Below are positions 1-10,100 of a stretch of DNA of 64,000 nt, piece after piece (the stretch's first letter is position 1; the number at the start of each line of letters is the position of its first letter). A program made the position numbers and the translations under genes. The stretch is from the NCBI GenBank assembly GCA_036644375.1, contig JAVXQD010000006.1, positions 11,908-75,907 of the forward strand, written 5' to 3'. The notes below the pieces were generated by a model. That model saw nothing but the letters and a program-made list of their open reading frames with translations, was not told the origin of the DNA and did no database searches. The DNA comes from CALWZE01 sp036644375 (lineage in GTDB: Bacteria > Bacillota > Clostridia > Oscillospirales > Ruminococcaceae).

Positions 1-3000
1 AAAAGTGAATATTGCATAAATGAGATTGAGCGGCTGGCGCATGACGGAGAACGGTCTGTTTTAATAGTGCCCGAGCAGAGTTCATTTAGCTTTGAGCGCG
101 CGCTTGCACTGAGACTTGACGGCAGACTCTCTGAATTTAACGAAATAAAGAGCTTTAAAAAGCTGTGCGATGACATTTTTTCGGAATGCGGAGGAGGAGC
201 AAAAAAACGTGTCACCGATGCGGAGAAGTGCGCTATTTTGCGACGCGCCATGCTGGCGCTCGGACCCGATGTGCATTTTTATCGCAAGCACAGGCGGGAC
301 AGAGCCTTTTTTACACTCGCGGTCAGCGTGATAGACGAGCTTAAAAACGGGGGAGTCAGCCCCGAGATGCTCCGTCAGACTCCCCAAAAGGCGGTTACAC
401 CGCTGTCAAAGGAAAAGCTCTCAGAGCTCGCGCTGATTTACGAGGCTTATGATTCTATACTCGGTGTGCAATTTTACGATGATGCGGATCAACTCAACGC
501 TGCGGCGGAACTGTGCACAAAAGCAAAGCAGTTTGACGGCGCTTTTGTGTTTTTGGACGGTTATTCGGGATTTACCGAGCCGGAATTCACACTGATTGCA
601 AACATGCTTGTCCGTGCAAAGGATGTGTGCTGCACACTGGTTTGCGATGATATATTCTCCGATGCCGACGACAGCTTTTCCACGGTTCGGATGAATGGAA
701 GAAGGCTGATGTCGCTCGCAAAGCGAAAAAACATCGAGATCGCAAGACCCGTTGTGCTTGAGGGGCTTCCGCGCTTCAAAGCAAGCGGAATTATTTCCGC
801 GGAAAAGTATTTCGGGTTGGGATATTTCGATGCTCCGCACAGAGAGGGAATATATCAAATCAGCGGAAAAGATCTCTATGATGAGGCACAAAGGGCTGCC
901 TGTGAGATTCAGCTTCTGGTTCGCAATCACGGATATAGATACAATGATATAGCGGTTATAGCGCGGGATACCGACCGATATAGATTTGCGGTTGAGAGAA
1001 CCTTCGAGCGATTCGGAATTCCGCTTTTTTCAGATATAAACAGAAATATGCTCCACTCAGAGTTCACTGTCATGCTGCTCAATCTGCTTGAACTCGCAGG
1101 CGGTTGGGATACGGATTATGTTTTTCGATTTTTGAAAACAGGACTGTGCGACATTGACGGACAGACTGTGGGCGAGCTTGAAAACTATTGCTTTGTGTGG
1201 AACGTTGAGGGGAGCGGCTGGTGTTTGCCCTTTGACAAAAACCCGAACGGATTCGGCGCAATATCAGATAAAGTCACAAGGCAGACGGCAGAACGAATTG
1301 AGAATGCGCGCAAAAAAACAGTATCGTGGCTCGACACGTATATAAAATCGGCTCAGGGGCAAACCGCCGCGGAGCTTATAGAGTCGGCATATCGCGTGTT
1401 TGAAAGCTGCGGGGCGGTATCGGCGCTTGAAAACTCGGATGACGCTCAAAAGCGAGAGGCCGCAATCGGGGTGGAAATCATGGAGCAGCTGCATGAACTT
1501 GTGGGCACCGAGAGCTTTTCGGTCGGTGAGCTGATTGATTTTGCTACGATTCTTGCAGGCACATGTTCGGTCGGGGATATTCCCCAATGCCTTGAGCAGG
1601 TCGTTTTCGGCACAGCGGACAGAATGAGGACAAATAATCCGAGGGCTGTGTTTCTGATTGGGTTAAACGACGGAATCTTTCCCAAAAGTTCGTTTGACGC
1701 TCCGATTTTATCCTCAACCGAGCGCGATTTGCTGTTTGATGAAGGAATCAGACTCAGCCGCAATTTTGAGCAGAGCGTGGTAATGGAAAAGCTGTTTTTA
1801 TACAGGGCTGTGACTGCTTCGTGTGAAAGGGTGTATATGTGCAGCGCAAAAACAGATCAAAAGGGCACTGCGCTTCAGGTGAGCCCCGAAATTGATGAGT
1901 TTATTGAGCTGAACGGGGCGCTTGAGCCGGAATTTGAATCGCAGCCGTTTGCTTTTGCCGTGAACAAAAAAACAGCCGCGTCCGCGTATGCGGACGCCAT
2001 AGAGCGAAATGATGCGGACAGCTGTGCCGCAATTAAACAATCGGAATTTGCAGCGGTATGCGCCGCTGTTGACCTTGCCGCAGAGGAGCCGGGCTATGCG
2101 GTGCTCGATACGAGAATTCCGCAGGAACTTTTGGGACAGAGATCCGCACTGTCGGCGACTAAGATAGAGCAGTTTGAAAAATGCCGTTTTGCATATTTTT
2201 TGAAATATGTGATGAGGATAAGACCGCTTCAAAAGGCGGAAATAAGCCCGATTGAGGCGGGCAGCTTTGTACATAAAATCATGGAAAATACACTGAGGGC
2301 TTTTGACGGGGATATTTCAAATACCGAAAATGACCTGCTGCGCAGCAAGGTCTGCGAGGTTGCGGAGAGCTATGTCACTGAACATATAGGAGACAGCGCA
2401 AAGCTCCCGAGGGTGAGGTATCTTGTCGAAAGGCTAAAGGCACAGTCGGTCAGACTTGTGATGCAGCTTAAGCGCGAACAGCAGCAGAGCGAATTTCGCC
2501 CGTGTGACTATGAGCTGTCGATCGGTGACGGCGCAGAAATAGAGCCGCTGGAGATGCGTACGCTCGGCGGTGAGACAGTGTATATCGAGGGCTCGATTGA
2601 CCGTGTGGACATTCTGCGCCGCGATGGAAAAAGCTATATACGCGTTGTCGACTACAAAACCGGAGACAAAGCATTTTCGTTGACCGATGTGTTTTACGGC
2701 CTGAATGTGCAGATGCTGCTATATCTGTTTACGGTTTGCAAAAACGGTGAAGCCCGCTATGGAAAAACGGTGCCCGCCGCAGTTATGTATATTCCGAGCG
2801 ACCCCAATGCTCCAAGCGTGAAATCCGATGCGGAGTCAGACGCGAGACAGGCATATAAAATGGACGGACTTGTCATCGACAATCCGGAAATTGTGTCGGC
2901 GATGGAGCGAGATGTCGCGAATATTTTTATTCCGGTTCTGAAAAACAAGGACGGGAGCCTGCGCAAAAGCGAAAAAATCGCATCGCTTGAAAAACTGGGT

Positions 3001-3234
3001 TTGATTGAGAGACATATCGAAAAGACGGTTACGGATATGGCAAATGCACTGTATATGGGAGAGTGGGATATTTGCCCGACACTCAGGGACGATGGCAAAA
3101 GCGCGTGTGATTACTGTGATTACGCGGCGGTATGTCGCCATGATCGGAGCGAAAAAGCGAGAAAACTAAAAAAGTTAGACTCCAAAGAGCTGTTTGCGGT
3201 CGGCGGGACAGAGAGGGGTGAAAGCAATGAGTGA
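1..3234 (+). CDS. addB: ATP-dependent helicase/deoxyribonuclease subunit B (5' partial)
   Basis: AddB pairs with AddA to resect double-strand DNA ends for RecA loading. The frame is open from base 1 and reads KSEYCINEIERLAHDGERS before the first in-window GTG at 67. The leading K-S fits the end of the family's Walker A motif (GRAGSGKT), so only about the first dozen codons lie outside; 1077 residues are visible. The C-terminal nuclease domain shows VDYKTGDKAFSL. The four iron-sulfur cysteines are one in EKCRFAYFLKY and three in CDYCDYAAVCRH. The stop overlaps the addA start by 8 bases, indicating translational coupling. The GTG at 67 is not a real start because conserved family sequence continues upstream of it. 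Confidence 0.96.
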   Translation, partial: KSEYCINEIERLAHDGERSVLIVPEQSSFSFERALALRLDGRLSEFNEIKSFKKLCDDIFSECGGGAKKRVTDAEKCAILRRAMLALGPDVHFYRKHRRDRAFFTLAVSVIDELKNGGVSPEMLRQTPQKAVTPLSKEKLSELALIYEAYDSILGVQFYDDADQLNAAAELCTKAKQFDGAFVFLDGYSGFTEPEFTLIANMLVRAKDVCCTLVCDDIFSDADDSFSTVRMNGRRLMSLAKRKNIEIARPVVLEGLPRFKASGIISAEKYFGLGYFDAPHREGIYQISGKDLYDEAQRAACEIQLLVRNHGYRYNDIAVIARDTDRYRFAVERTFERFGIPLFSDINRNMLHSEFTVMLLNLLELAGGWDTDYVFRFLKTGLCDIDGQTVGELENYCFVWNVEGSGWCLPFDKNPNGFGAISDKVTRQTAERIENARKKTVSWLDTYIKSAQGQTAAELIESAYRVFESCGAVSALENSDDAQKREAAIGVEIMEQLHELVGTESFSVGELIDFATILAGTCSVGDIPQCLEQVVFGTADRMRTNNPRAVFLIGLNDGIFPKSSFDAPILSSTERDLLFDEGIRLSRNFEQSVVMEKLFLYRAVTASCERVYMCSAKTDQKGTALQVSPEIDEFIELNGALEPEFESQPFAFAVNKKTAASAYADAIERNDADSCAAIKQSEFAAVCAAVDLAAEEPGYAVLDTRIPQELLGQRSALSATKIEQFEKCRFAYFLKYVMRIRPLQKAEISPIEAGSFVHKIMENTLRAFDGDISNTENDLLRSKVCEVAESYVTEHIGDSAKLPRVRYLVERLKAQSVRLVMQLKREQQQSEFRPCDYELSIGDGAEIEPLEMRTLGGETVYIEGSIDRVDILRRDGKSYIRVVDYKTGDKAFSLTDVFYGLNVQMLLYLFTVCKNGEARYGKTVPAAVMYIPSDPNAPSVKSDAESDARQAYKMDGLVIDNPEIVSAMERDVANIFIPVLKNKDGSLRKSEKIASLEKLGLIERHIEKTVTDMANALYMGEWDICPTLRDDGKSACDYCDYAAVCRHDRSEKARKLKKLDSKELFAVGGTERGESNE

Positions 3235-6200
3235 AAAATGGACCTCGGATCAGAGGCTTGCGATTGATGCGCGCGGCGGCGGAATCCTTGTAGCTGCGGC
3301 GGCCGGGAGCGGAAAGACCTCTGTTTTGGTAGAGCGGATAATATCCATCATAACAGACGAAAATAACCCGATTGATGCGGACAGGCTGCTCGTTGTGACA
3401 TTCACAAACGCGGCGGCGGCGGAGATGTCTGCGCGTGTGAAAAAAAGCCTTGCCCGTCTCATTGCCGTCAATCCGGAAAACAGACGGCTTCGCAGGCAGC
3501 AGATGCTGCTGGCACGGGCGCAGATAAGCACGATTGACGCATTTTGCAGCACGCTTTTGCGTGAGCATTTCAGTGAGCTTGACCTTGCACCGGATTTTTC
3601 CGTCGGAAATGACGCGTATATTCAACAGCTGCGGGCCACCGCGATGGACGCGGTATTAAACGAGATGTACGCCGATAAAGACAGCGGGGTAGAGCACCTG
3701 AGCGACCTTTTCGGAAGATCGAGAACCGACAGGAACACGGCTGTTTTGATCGATAGACTGTACGACTTCGAGACGACGCTTGCATTCCCCGAACGCTGGG
3801 AACACAGGTGTATGGCGGAGCTTGAGTGCGGTGACTCTCTCGCTCACTCAGAGGTTGGGAGGTATACGCTCAGCTTTGCAAAGAGGGCACTTGAGAGTGC
3901 AGTTTCAATTTGCAATGAGGCGTTGAGGCTGGCGGGCGAGGATGAAATCCTATTCGCAAATTACGGAGATACGCTGTCACTTGATCTGCAATTTGCAAAA
4001 AGACTGCTTGAATTTGCAGAGCAGGGCGAGTGGGATGCCTGTAACGCAATGGCAAACAGCTACAGCCAGATAAGACCGGGAATGAAAAAGGGCGCAGACG
4101 AAACACTCGGAAAATCCGTAAAAGGGCTCCGAGATGAGGTCAGAGCAATATTGCAAAAGCAGATTTGCGAAAAATGCTTTTGCTGTTCACAGGGTGATTA
4201 TATCGAGGACAAGGCACTTATGCTTGAGCCGATGAGGGTGCTTTTCGATGGGCTTCATCGATTTGAGCAAAAGCTGACAAGCCTGAAACAGGCGAAAAAA
4301 ATGTTCGAATTCTCGGATTTGGAGCGAATGGCAGTTCTGCTTTTGGGAGGAGCCGACGGAGCGAAAACCGATATCGCCTCTGAGCTGTCCGCACGCTTTG
4401 AATACGTTATGGTCGATGAATATCAGGACACAAACGAGATACAGGATTTGATTTTTTCGCTGATATCACGCGATGAGAAAAACCTGTTCTGTGTTGGTGA
4501 CGTCAAACAGAGCATTTACAGCTTCAGACGCGCCGATCCTGAAATATTTCTTGCGCGCCGTGCCAAAAGCAGCGACAGTGCACAGGGGCTTTTTCCGATG
4601 AAAATAACCCTGGCGGAAAACTTCCGAAGCTCGGCGGCGGTGGTTGAGGCGGTGAATATGGTTTTTGAGCCTGTTATGACAAGCTTTGCGGGCGGCACGG
4701 ATTACTGTGACGGAGAACAGCTTGCGGCAAATCCCGACGCGGGATTGATTGAGTCGTGCGGCATGGAGGTTCATCTCATCAATGAAGGGGAAAACGCCGA
4801 ACCCAACCATATTGCCAACATAATTTCGGATATGATTTCCGAAGGGTACACAGTTGAGACAAAACAGGGAACAAGAGCCTGCCGAGAGTCGGATTTTTGC
4901 ATACTTCTGCGCTCGCCCAAGGAAAAGGCACAGAGGTACAAGGACGCACTTAATTCCGCAGGAATACGGGTCTGGACCGATGGGACGGATAATCTTTATG
5001 AAAACAGTGAGGTGTCTGTTTTGGTTTCGCTGCTTCGGGTCATTGACAATCCAAGGCGCGATGTTGAGCTCGCCGCTGTTATGCTGTCGCCGCTTTTCGG
5101 GTTTAAATCTGACGACCTTGCACGAATGAAGCTGAGCGGGCGCAGGGCTGATTTGTATACACTTGTCCTTTCAAGCGGAGATGAAAGATGCAAAGAGCTT
5201 GTTGATACGCTTGCATTATTTCGCAGAAAGCAGAGCTTGTTTGCTGTTGATGAGCTCATTAGATATGCGGTTGACTATACCGATGCCGAAATTCTTCTCT
5301 GCGCCGGAGATGAATTGTCCCGAAGAAAAAATAATATCAGGCTGTTTATCGAGACCGCGACAGAGTTCGCAAAAACGGGAGACGGATCACTTTCCATGTT
5401 TCTGCGGGTTTGTGAGCGTGCGGCGCAGAGCGGAAAAACCGCGACGCGCGCGTTTACACCGCCTGACGACGCCGTGTGTATAACTTCGATACACAAATCT
5501 AAAGGACTTGAATGGGGCATAATATTTTTGGCAAATGCCGACAAGCGCTTTAATATCAGTGACAGCTTTGACAGCTCAATGCTATTCGATGCGGCGCTCG
5601 GCTGCGGAGCCAGAGTGCGTGCCGAATGTGAGGATAAATCCGCACTGTATTCACGCAAAACAGCGAGCTACACCGCTCTCTCGCTGGCGTCCGGCGCAAA
5701 GACGACAAGCGAGGAGATGAGGGTGCTCTATGTCGCGCTTACACGCGCGCGCCAAAAGCTGTTTGTCACCGCAGAGCTGTCGTCTCCCGAAGAAAAGCTT
5801 GCGAAGCTTGCCTGCTTTTCAGCAAACGAGAAGATCGAACCGTATTTAGTCGCAATGCAAAGCGGCTATATCTCGTGGATTTTGCTTGCGCTTTTAAAAA
5901 ATTACAGGCAAGCGCCTTCGGCGCTTGAGGAAAAGGGAGAATTTTGTGCCGACAGCATAAAAATAAAAATAGTCCGAAATGTCACGCCGCGCAATCGGAC
6001 GCAAAGTCAGACGCACGAAACGCAGCCGGCTGAGAGCGGCATTGAAGCTCTCAATGAGCGTGCAAGGTTTATTTATTCACGCCTTGAGCTTGCGGATATC
6101 CCGACAAAGCTCACGGTGACAGAGCTTACAAAGGATAAATCCGGAATCATACTGAACAAACCTTCCTTTGTGTGTCAAAGGCTTTCTGCGGCACAGCGCG

Positions 6201-6697
6201 GAACTGCAATCCACCTGTTTATGCAGTGCGCCGATTATAAAAAAGCGGAAGAATCGGTTGAGCAGGAACTGAAACGCCTTGTTGAGCATGAGTATATCAG
6301 CAAACAGGCGGCGGATGAAATTGATATACAAAAGCTCAATCGTCTGTTCAAAAGCGAATTCGGCAAAATGATTGCGCAGTCCGAAATTGTGCTTCGCGAG
6401 TACTCCTTCATTGACTCGATAAGTGCGTCGGAAATCAAACCGTTGAGCGATAAATTCGAGGATGAGAGAGTGATGATTCAGGGCATAGCGGACTGCATAA
6501 TTATGCGGGAAGACGGCGCTGTTTTGATCGATTACAAATCGGACAGGGTTACATCGCCGATGCAGCTTGCCGAGCGCTATTCGATGCAGCTTCGGCTTTA
6601 CAAAAAATCGCTCGACAAAAGGCTGAGTGTGCCGATTGTCAAGTGTATTATCTACTCTTTCGAACTGGGGTATCCGGTTGAACTTGATTTCAAGTGA
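3227..6697 (+). CDS. addA: ATP-dependent helicase/nuclease subunit A
   Basis: AddA is the UvrD-like 3'-5' helicase and nuclease partner of AddB. Motifs appear in order: Walker A AAAGSGKTSVLVERI, TFTNAAAAEMSARV, STIDAFC, the DEYQDT box (VMVDEYQDTNEIQ), GDVKQSIYSFRRADP, ENFRSS, TSIHKSKGLEW and YVALTRARQKL. The C-terminal RecB-type nuclease reads QGIADCII and VLIDYKSD. The length (1156 residues) is typical. The ATG at 3227 follows AGGGGTG closely and overlaps the addB stop; the TTG 33 bases earlier, inside addB, adds no conserved sequence. Confidence 0.97.
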   Translation: MSEKWTSDQRLAIDARGGGILVAAAAGSGKTSVLVERIISIITDENNPIDADRLLVVTFTNAAAAEMSARVKKSLARLIAVNPENRRLRRQQMLLARAQISTIDAFCSTLLREHFSELDLAPDFSVGNDAYIQQLRATAMDAVLNEMYADKDSGVEHLSDLFGRSRTDRNTAVLIDRLYDFETTLAFPERWEHRCMAELECGDSLAHSEVGRYTLSFAKRALESAVSICNEALRLAGEDEILFANYGDTLSLDLQFAKRLLEFAEQGEWDACNAMANSYSQIRPGMKKGADETLGKSVKGLRDEVRAILQKQICEKCFCCSQGDYIEDKALMLEPMRVLFDGLHRFEQKLTSLKQAKKMFEFSDLERMAVLLLGGADGAKTDIASELSARFEYVMVDEYQDTNEIQDLIFSLISRDEKNLFCVGDVKQSIYSFRRADPEIFLARRAKSSDSAQGLFPMKITLAENFRSSAAVVEAVNMVFEPVMTSFAGGTDYCDGEQLAANPDAGLIESCGMEVHLINEGENAEPNHIANIISDMISEGYTVETKQGTRACRESDFCILLRSPKEKAQRYKDALNSAGIRVWTDGTDNLYENSEVSVLVSLLRVIDNPRRDVELAAVMLSPLFGFKSDDLARMKLSGRRADLYTLVLSSGDERCKELVDTLALFRRKQSLFAVDELIRYAVDYTDAEILLCAGDELSRRKNNIRLFIETATEFAKTGDGSLSMFLRVCERAAQSGKTATRAFTPPDDAVCITSIHKSKGLEWGIIFLANADKRFNISDSFDSSMLFDAALGCGARVRAECEDKSALYSRKTASYTALSLASGAKTTSEEMRVLYVALTRARQKLFVTAELSSPEEKLAKLACFSANEKIEPYLVAMQSGYISWILLALLKNYRQAPSALEEKGEFCADSIKIKIVRNVTPRNRTQSQTHETQPAESGIEALNERARFIYSRLELADIPTKLTVTELTKDKSGIILNKPSFVCQRLSAAQRGTAIHLFMQCADYKKAEESVEQELKRLVEHEYISKQAADEIDIQKLNRLFKSEFGKMIAQSEIVLREYSFIDSISASEIKPLSDKFEDERVMIQGIADCIIMREDGAVLIDYKSDRVTSPMQLAERYSMQLRLYKKSLDKRLSVPIVKCIIYSFELGYPVELDFK

Positions 6698-6810
6698 CAG
6701 CATATTTTGTATATTAAAATCAAAAATGTACTTTGCCCATAAAATTTCCGGTATATTATACTTGCAGTACAAATAATTCAACATAATAAGCCGTGAACAG
6801 AGGATTTTAT

Positions 6811-6840
6811 TTGTACTTTGCATATAATATATGTTATAAT
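6811..6840 (+). promoter_or_regulatory. Sigma-A-type promoter for the pseudo-ABC unit
   Basis: TTGTAC at 6811-6816, an 18-base spacer, and a perfect TATAAT at 6835-6840. It would give a leader of roughly 260 nt before the start at 7107, containing the two hairpins. Confidence 0.6.
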
Positions 6841-7090
6841 CTAAAAGCGTATATAATGTATGACAGGCAGTATAACACAAAAATCTATTATCGACAGCAA
6901 GGATAACGACCTTCGTGCCTTGCTGCGCTGTGTACTGAAAAATGCGTGCAGCGATTGCTGCGCCGCGAATTGAAGTGGTGCCTATACTATTCAAAGACTA
7001 TTCATTGAGTAGCCTTGTGATATGGATTTGCTGAATAATCCCAACGGATTATTGCAAATTACATACTTCTTTTGAGCGGGATATCTTAGT

Positions 7091-7095
7091 GGAGG
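7091..7095 (+). promoter_or_regulatory. Ribosome binding site deciding the start at 7107
   Basis: GGAGG lies 11 bases before the ATG at 7107. An in-frame GTG at 7089 overlaps this site and so cannot be its own start, which makes 7107 the better choice. Confidence 0.7.
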
Positions 7096-7106
7096 ACATT
7101 AAACTT

Positions 7107-10100
7107 ATGGGTGATACACCGTATAGTTCCTATAATCAAGACAAAATGCAAAATAATGAACTGCAGTATTCTGAAAAGGACGGGTTTATTTTCGATCCGG
7201 TTCAGAATGCATATGTGCCGATTCCCGAACGCGGCCAATACTATCCCGAGGGTTACTCTGCGCCTCAGAATCAAAATCCGCAATATAATGAATCTGCAGC
7301 TCCGCAATATGAGCAGATGGCGTATGAGCCGTCACCCATTATCTATGAGCAGCCGCAGTCATATGAATATACTCAATCCCCGGATGCTGCTAATCCTGAG
7401 GGCTATGAAGCTGCGCCATATCGGTCTTCCGCCTCATATGAGCAGAGGATTTCATATGAGCCGAGAATCTCATACAATCCCCCTGCCTACGAGCCGATTA
7501 TTCCGGCTGTTGAACAAATTCCATTGTATGAACAGACCCCTGTTTATGAGCCGGTTTATCCCCAAATGACTTATCAGACACCCGATGCGCAGATATATCA
7601 GCCGCCGGTTGAGCCGATTATAGAACCGCCGAAGCACTATGATATGCCGACATTTAAGACGCGCGAATTTTCGGCGGAGCCGGTCTATGCGCCCGATTTA
7701 ATGGATCATGCACCGCTTGAGCAACAGCAATATGCCCCGATATACTCCGAGCCGCGAACCGAGCCTGTGACGTATCACCCGTATCGGCCCGAGCAGGCTG
7801 CGATGCACACAGAGAGTGTGACATCAGTGCAGCGCCAGAAAGCACCGGCTGTTTCGGAAGGAATAATGGATAAGCCCGTTCGTCCAAGCGAAAGCTCTTC
7901 GCAAGTGTATGAGAGCGGTAGAATAAATCAGCCTGTGCCGGTTGTGGTAGAGGTGAAAAGACCTGCAGAGGTAACGAGAGCGGCGGTTGAACAGACGGTG
8001 ACACAGGTTGCTCTTGAGGCAGTTAAGCCGACCGCACCGCAAAAACCGGCAGCTCCGGTTGTTGTCGAAGTAAAAAGACCCACAGAAGAAAAGAGAGCGG
8101 CAGAGAGTGAAAATTCGGCGCCGTCGGTTGTCCTCGAGACAGTGAAACCGACCGCGCCGCAAAAACCGGCAGCCCCCGTTATTGTAGAAGTAAAAAGATC
8201 CGCAGATGAAATGAGAGCGGCAGAGAGTGAAAATTCGGCTCCGCCGATTGTTCTTGAGACGGAAAAAACCGCAGCAGCGCAAGCGCCTAAGGTTTCGGTC
8301 ATGACTGAAAAAAAAGCCGAGACAAATGTCGCCGCAGCAGCGGAGCAGACCGATGCCGTCTCTGCGGAACCCGAGACCGAACATGTCGTGCCGATACAGC
8401 CTGCAGATGATGGCGCTCACAAAGCCGCGCCTGTTGAAGAAAAGGATGATCTGTCGAGCCTTGTCGAGGAGTTTCTGTCACTTAATCTCGGAGAAAAAGC
8501 TCAGCAGCCCATTATCACTGATGCCAAGGCGGAAGAGATTAAGCCTGCCGAAGCCCCGCAGGAAAGATCGGTCGAACAAGAGGCGCAGTCATTGACGGAA
8601 CCGGAACCGGATGACTTGATTAAAATGGGCATTGCCCCGGCATTGACCCCTAAGGAGAAAGAAAGTTCGGATATTCCCGAGAATCATGTAAAGGCTCAGA
8701 ACAGCAAAGCAGCGGAGATTGAAGTGCAGCAATCCGATGCTGAGCGTGCAGATAATACCAAACATGCAGATGTGCCTAAAAAGGCAGCGGCAGTTGAGTC
8801 AAATCCTGCCGACAGCGCCGAGGGCGGAGATTTTGAGCCGATGTTCGGCATTGAATTTGATGCGCCGATGTCGGATAACTTTGTAGTAGAGCCTGTAATT
8901 CCTGAGGCGGAGCCTGTTGTTCCGAAAATCAAAAAGGAACAAATACCACTCGAGTCAGCCAAAAAATCCGATAAAACGCAGGGCAGTGCGCCTGCACATG
9001 AGGCTGAAACGGTCAACTTCGGCACGTTTGATGACGATGTGAATACAGATGGAGAATCATCTCCTTTCTTTACGTTCGATAAGCCGGAAGAGTCCAAGGG
9101 TGTTGAGACAATGATATTCAACGGCTTTGGAGATGAGTTTCCCGATAGTGCTGACGATTTAAAATCATCAGATAGTCCGTCAGAAGGTCTGAGGGATAAA
9201 GATGCCTCCAAATCGGATGAATTCAAAAGCGAAGAGGAGCCGCTTGAATTTGCTCCGCTCGAAAATGCAGAGGGTCCGATAAGCTTCGGCGGATTCGGTG
9301 AAATCGAAAAAGACAATGAAAACATGAATTTCGGCAGTTTCGCCGTGAGCGAAGATGACGAACCATTGAGCTTCGATAATTTTGCAGAGCCGGATGACGG
9401 TGCGTCTCCTTTCGGATTTCCTGATTTTGATAAAGAAGGTGAGGATAGCTCTGAATTTGGCGGATTTATGCCGATAGATGACGGTGAATCCCGGTTTGGC
9501 GGCGATGATTTCGTCAATTTCGGGGGCATGTCTGACGATGGAAATAGTGCATTTGAAGCTGCGGACGAACCGACCGATGACGTTGTTTTTCCGAGTTCTG
9601 TGAATGCGAGCGACAACAGCGCAGATAAAGGCGCAGAGCAGGACAAAACCGAAGATGTGGCAGATGAACCGCAGTTTGGCGGATTCGGGTCGTTCGGGGA
9701 TATTGTTGAGGATGAGGAGAATTCAGATTTTGGCAAGCCGTCGCTCAGCGCCAATTTATTTGATACTGCGTTTATTCCGCCTGCCGGCAATCCTGATGAC
9801 ACGGAGCATGGCGAGATATTCGATATTGCCAACAATCTCGGGCAGGCAGTTCTTTCAAGAAGTTACAATGAGTCGTTCACCGACAATAATCTTATTTCGG
9901 AAGGCAAAAATCTTGTTCTCGGTGTAAATAATATTACGTCAGAATACTATGTCAGCGATAAGGGCTCGCAGCCATACGCAATGTTCACAAACGCATCGTT
10001 TGCGCTGCGTGAGGGTGCCTGTCTTGCGATGGTCAGTGAGATTCCTCTTGCTTCGTATGCACTGGCACGTGCGATTTCAGAGAGCTATGACAATGCCGAG

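Larger units (their letters stand above)
6698..7106 (+). other. 409-base intergenic region with promoter and two hairpins
   Basis: No credible gene lies between addA and the next unit. The region holds a sigma-A-like promoter (6811-6840) and two hairpins in the presumed leader: CAGCAAGG (6895-6902) pairing with CCTTGCTG (6918-6925) across a 15-nt loop, and GCAGC/GCTGC (6948-6961) with a GATT loop. Neither is followed by a T-tract, so they look like leader structure rather than terminators. I do not recognise a known riboswitch class. Confidence 0.5.

Noticed and set aside
6077..6994. A 305-codon minus-strand open frame covering the end of addA and the intergenic region
   Set aside because: Two thirds is antisense to the conserved AddA nuclease domain; no start signal or recognisable domain.
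7089..7106. GTG start six codons before the chosen start of the FG-repeat gene
   Set aside because: It overlaps the GGAGG that must serve as ribosome binding site; ATG at 7107 is better placed.
8696..9835. A 379-codon open frame on the minus strand, opposite the FG-rich region
   Set aside because: It is antisense to an intact gene; its Ser/Pro/Leu-rich low-complexity translation mirrors the acidic repeats on the other strand, and there is no ribosome binding site.
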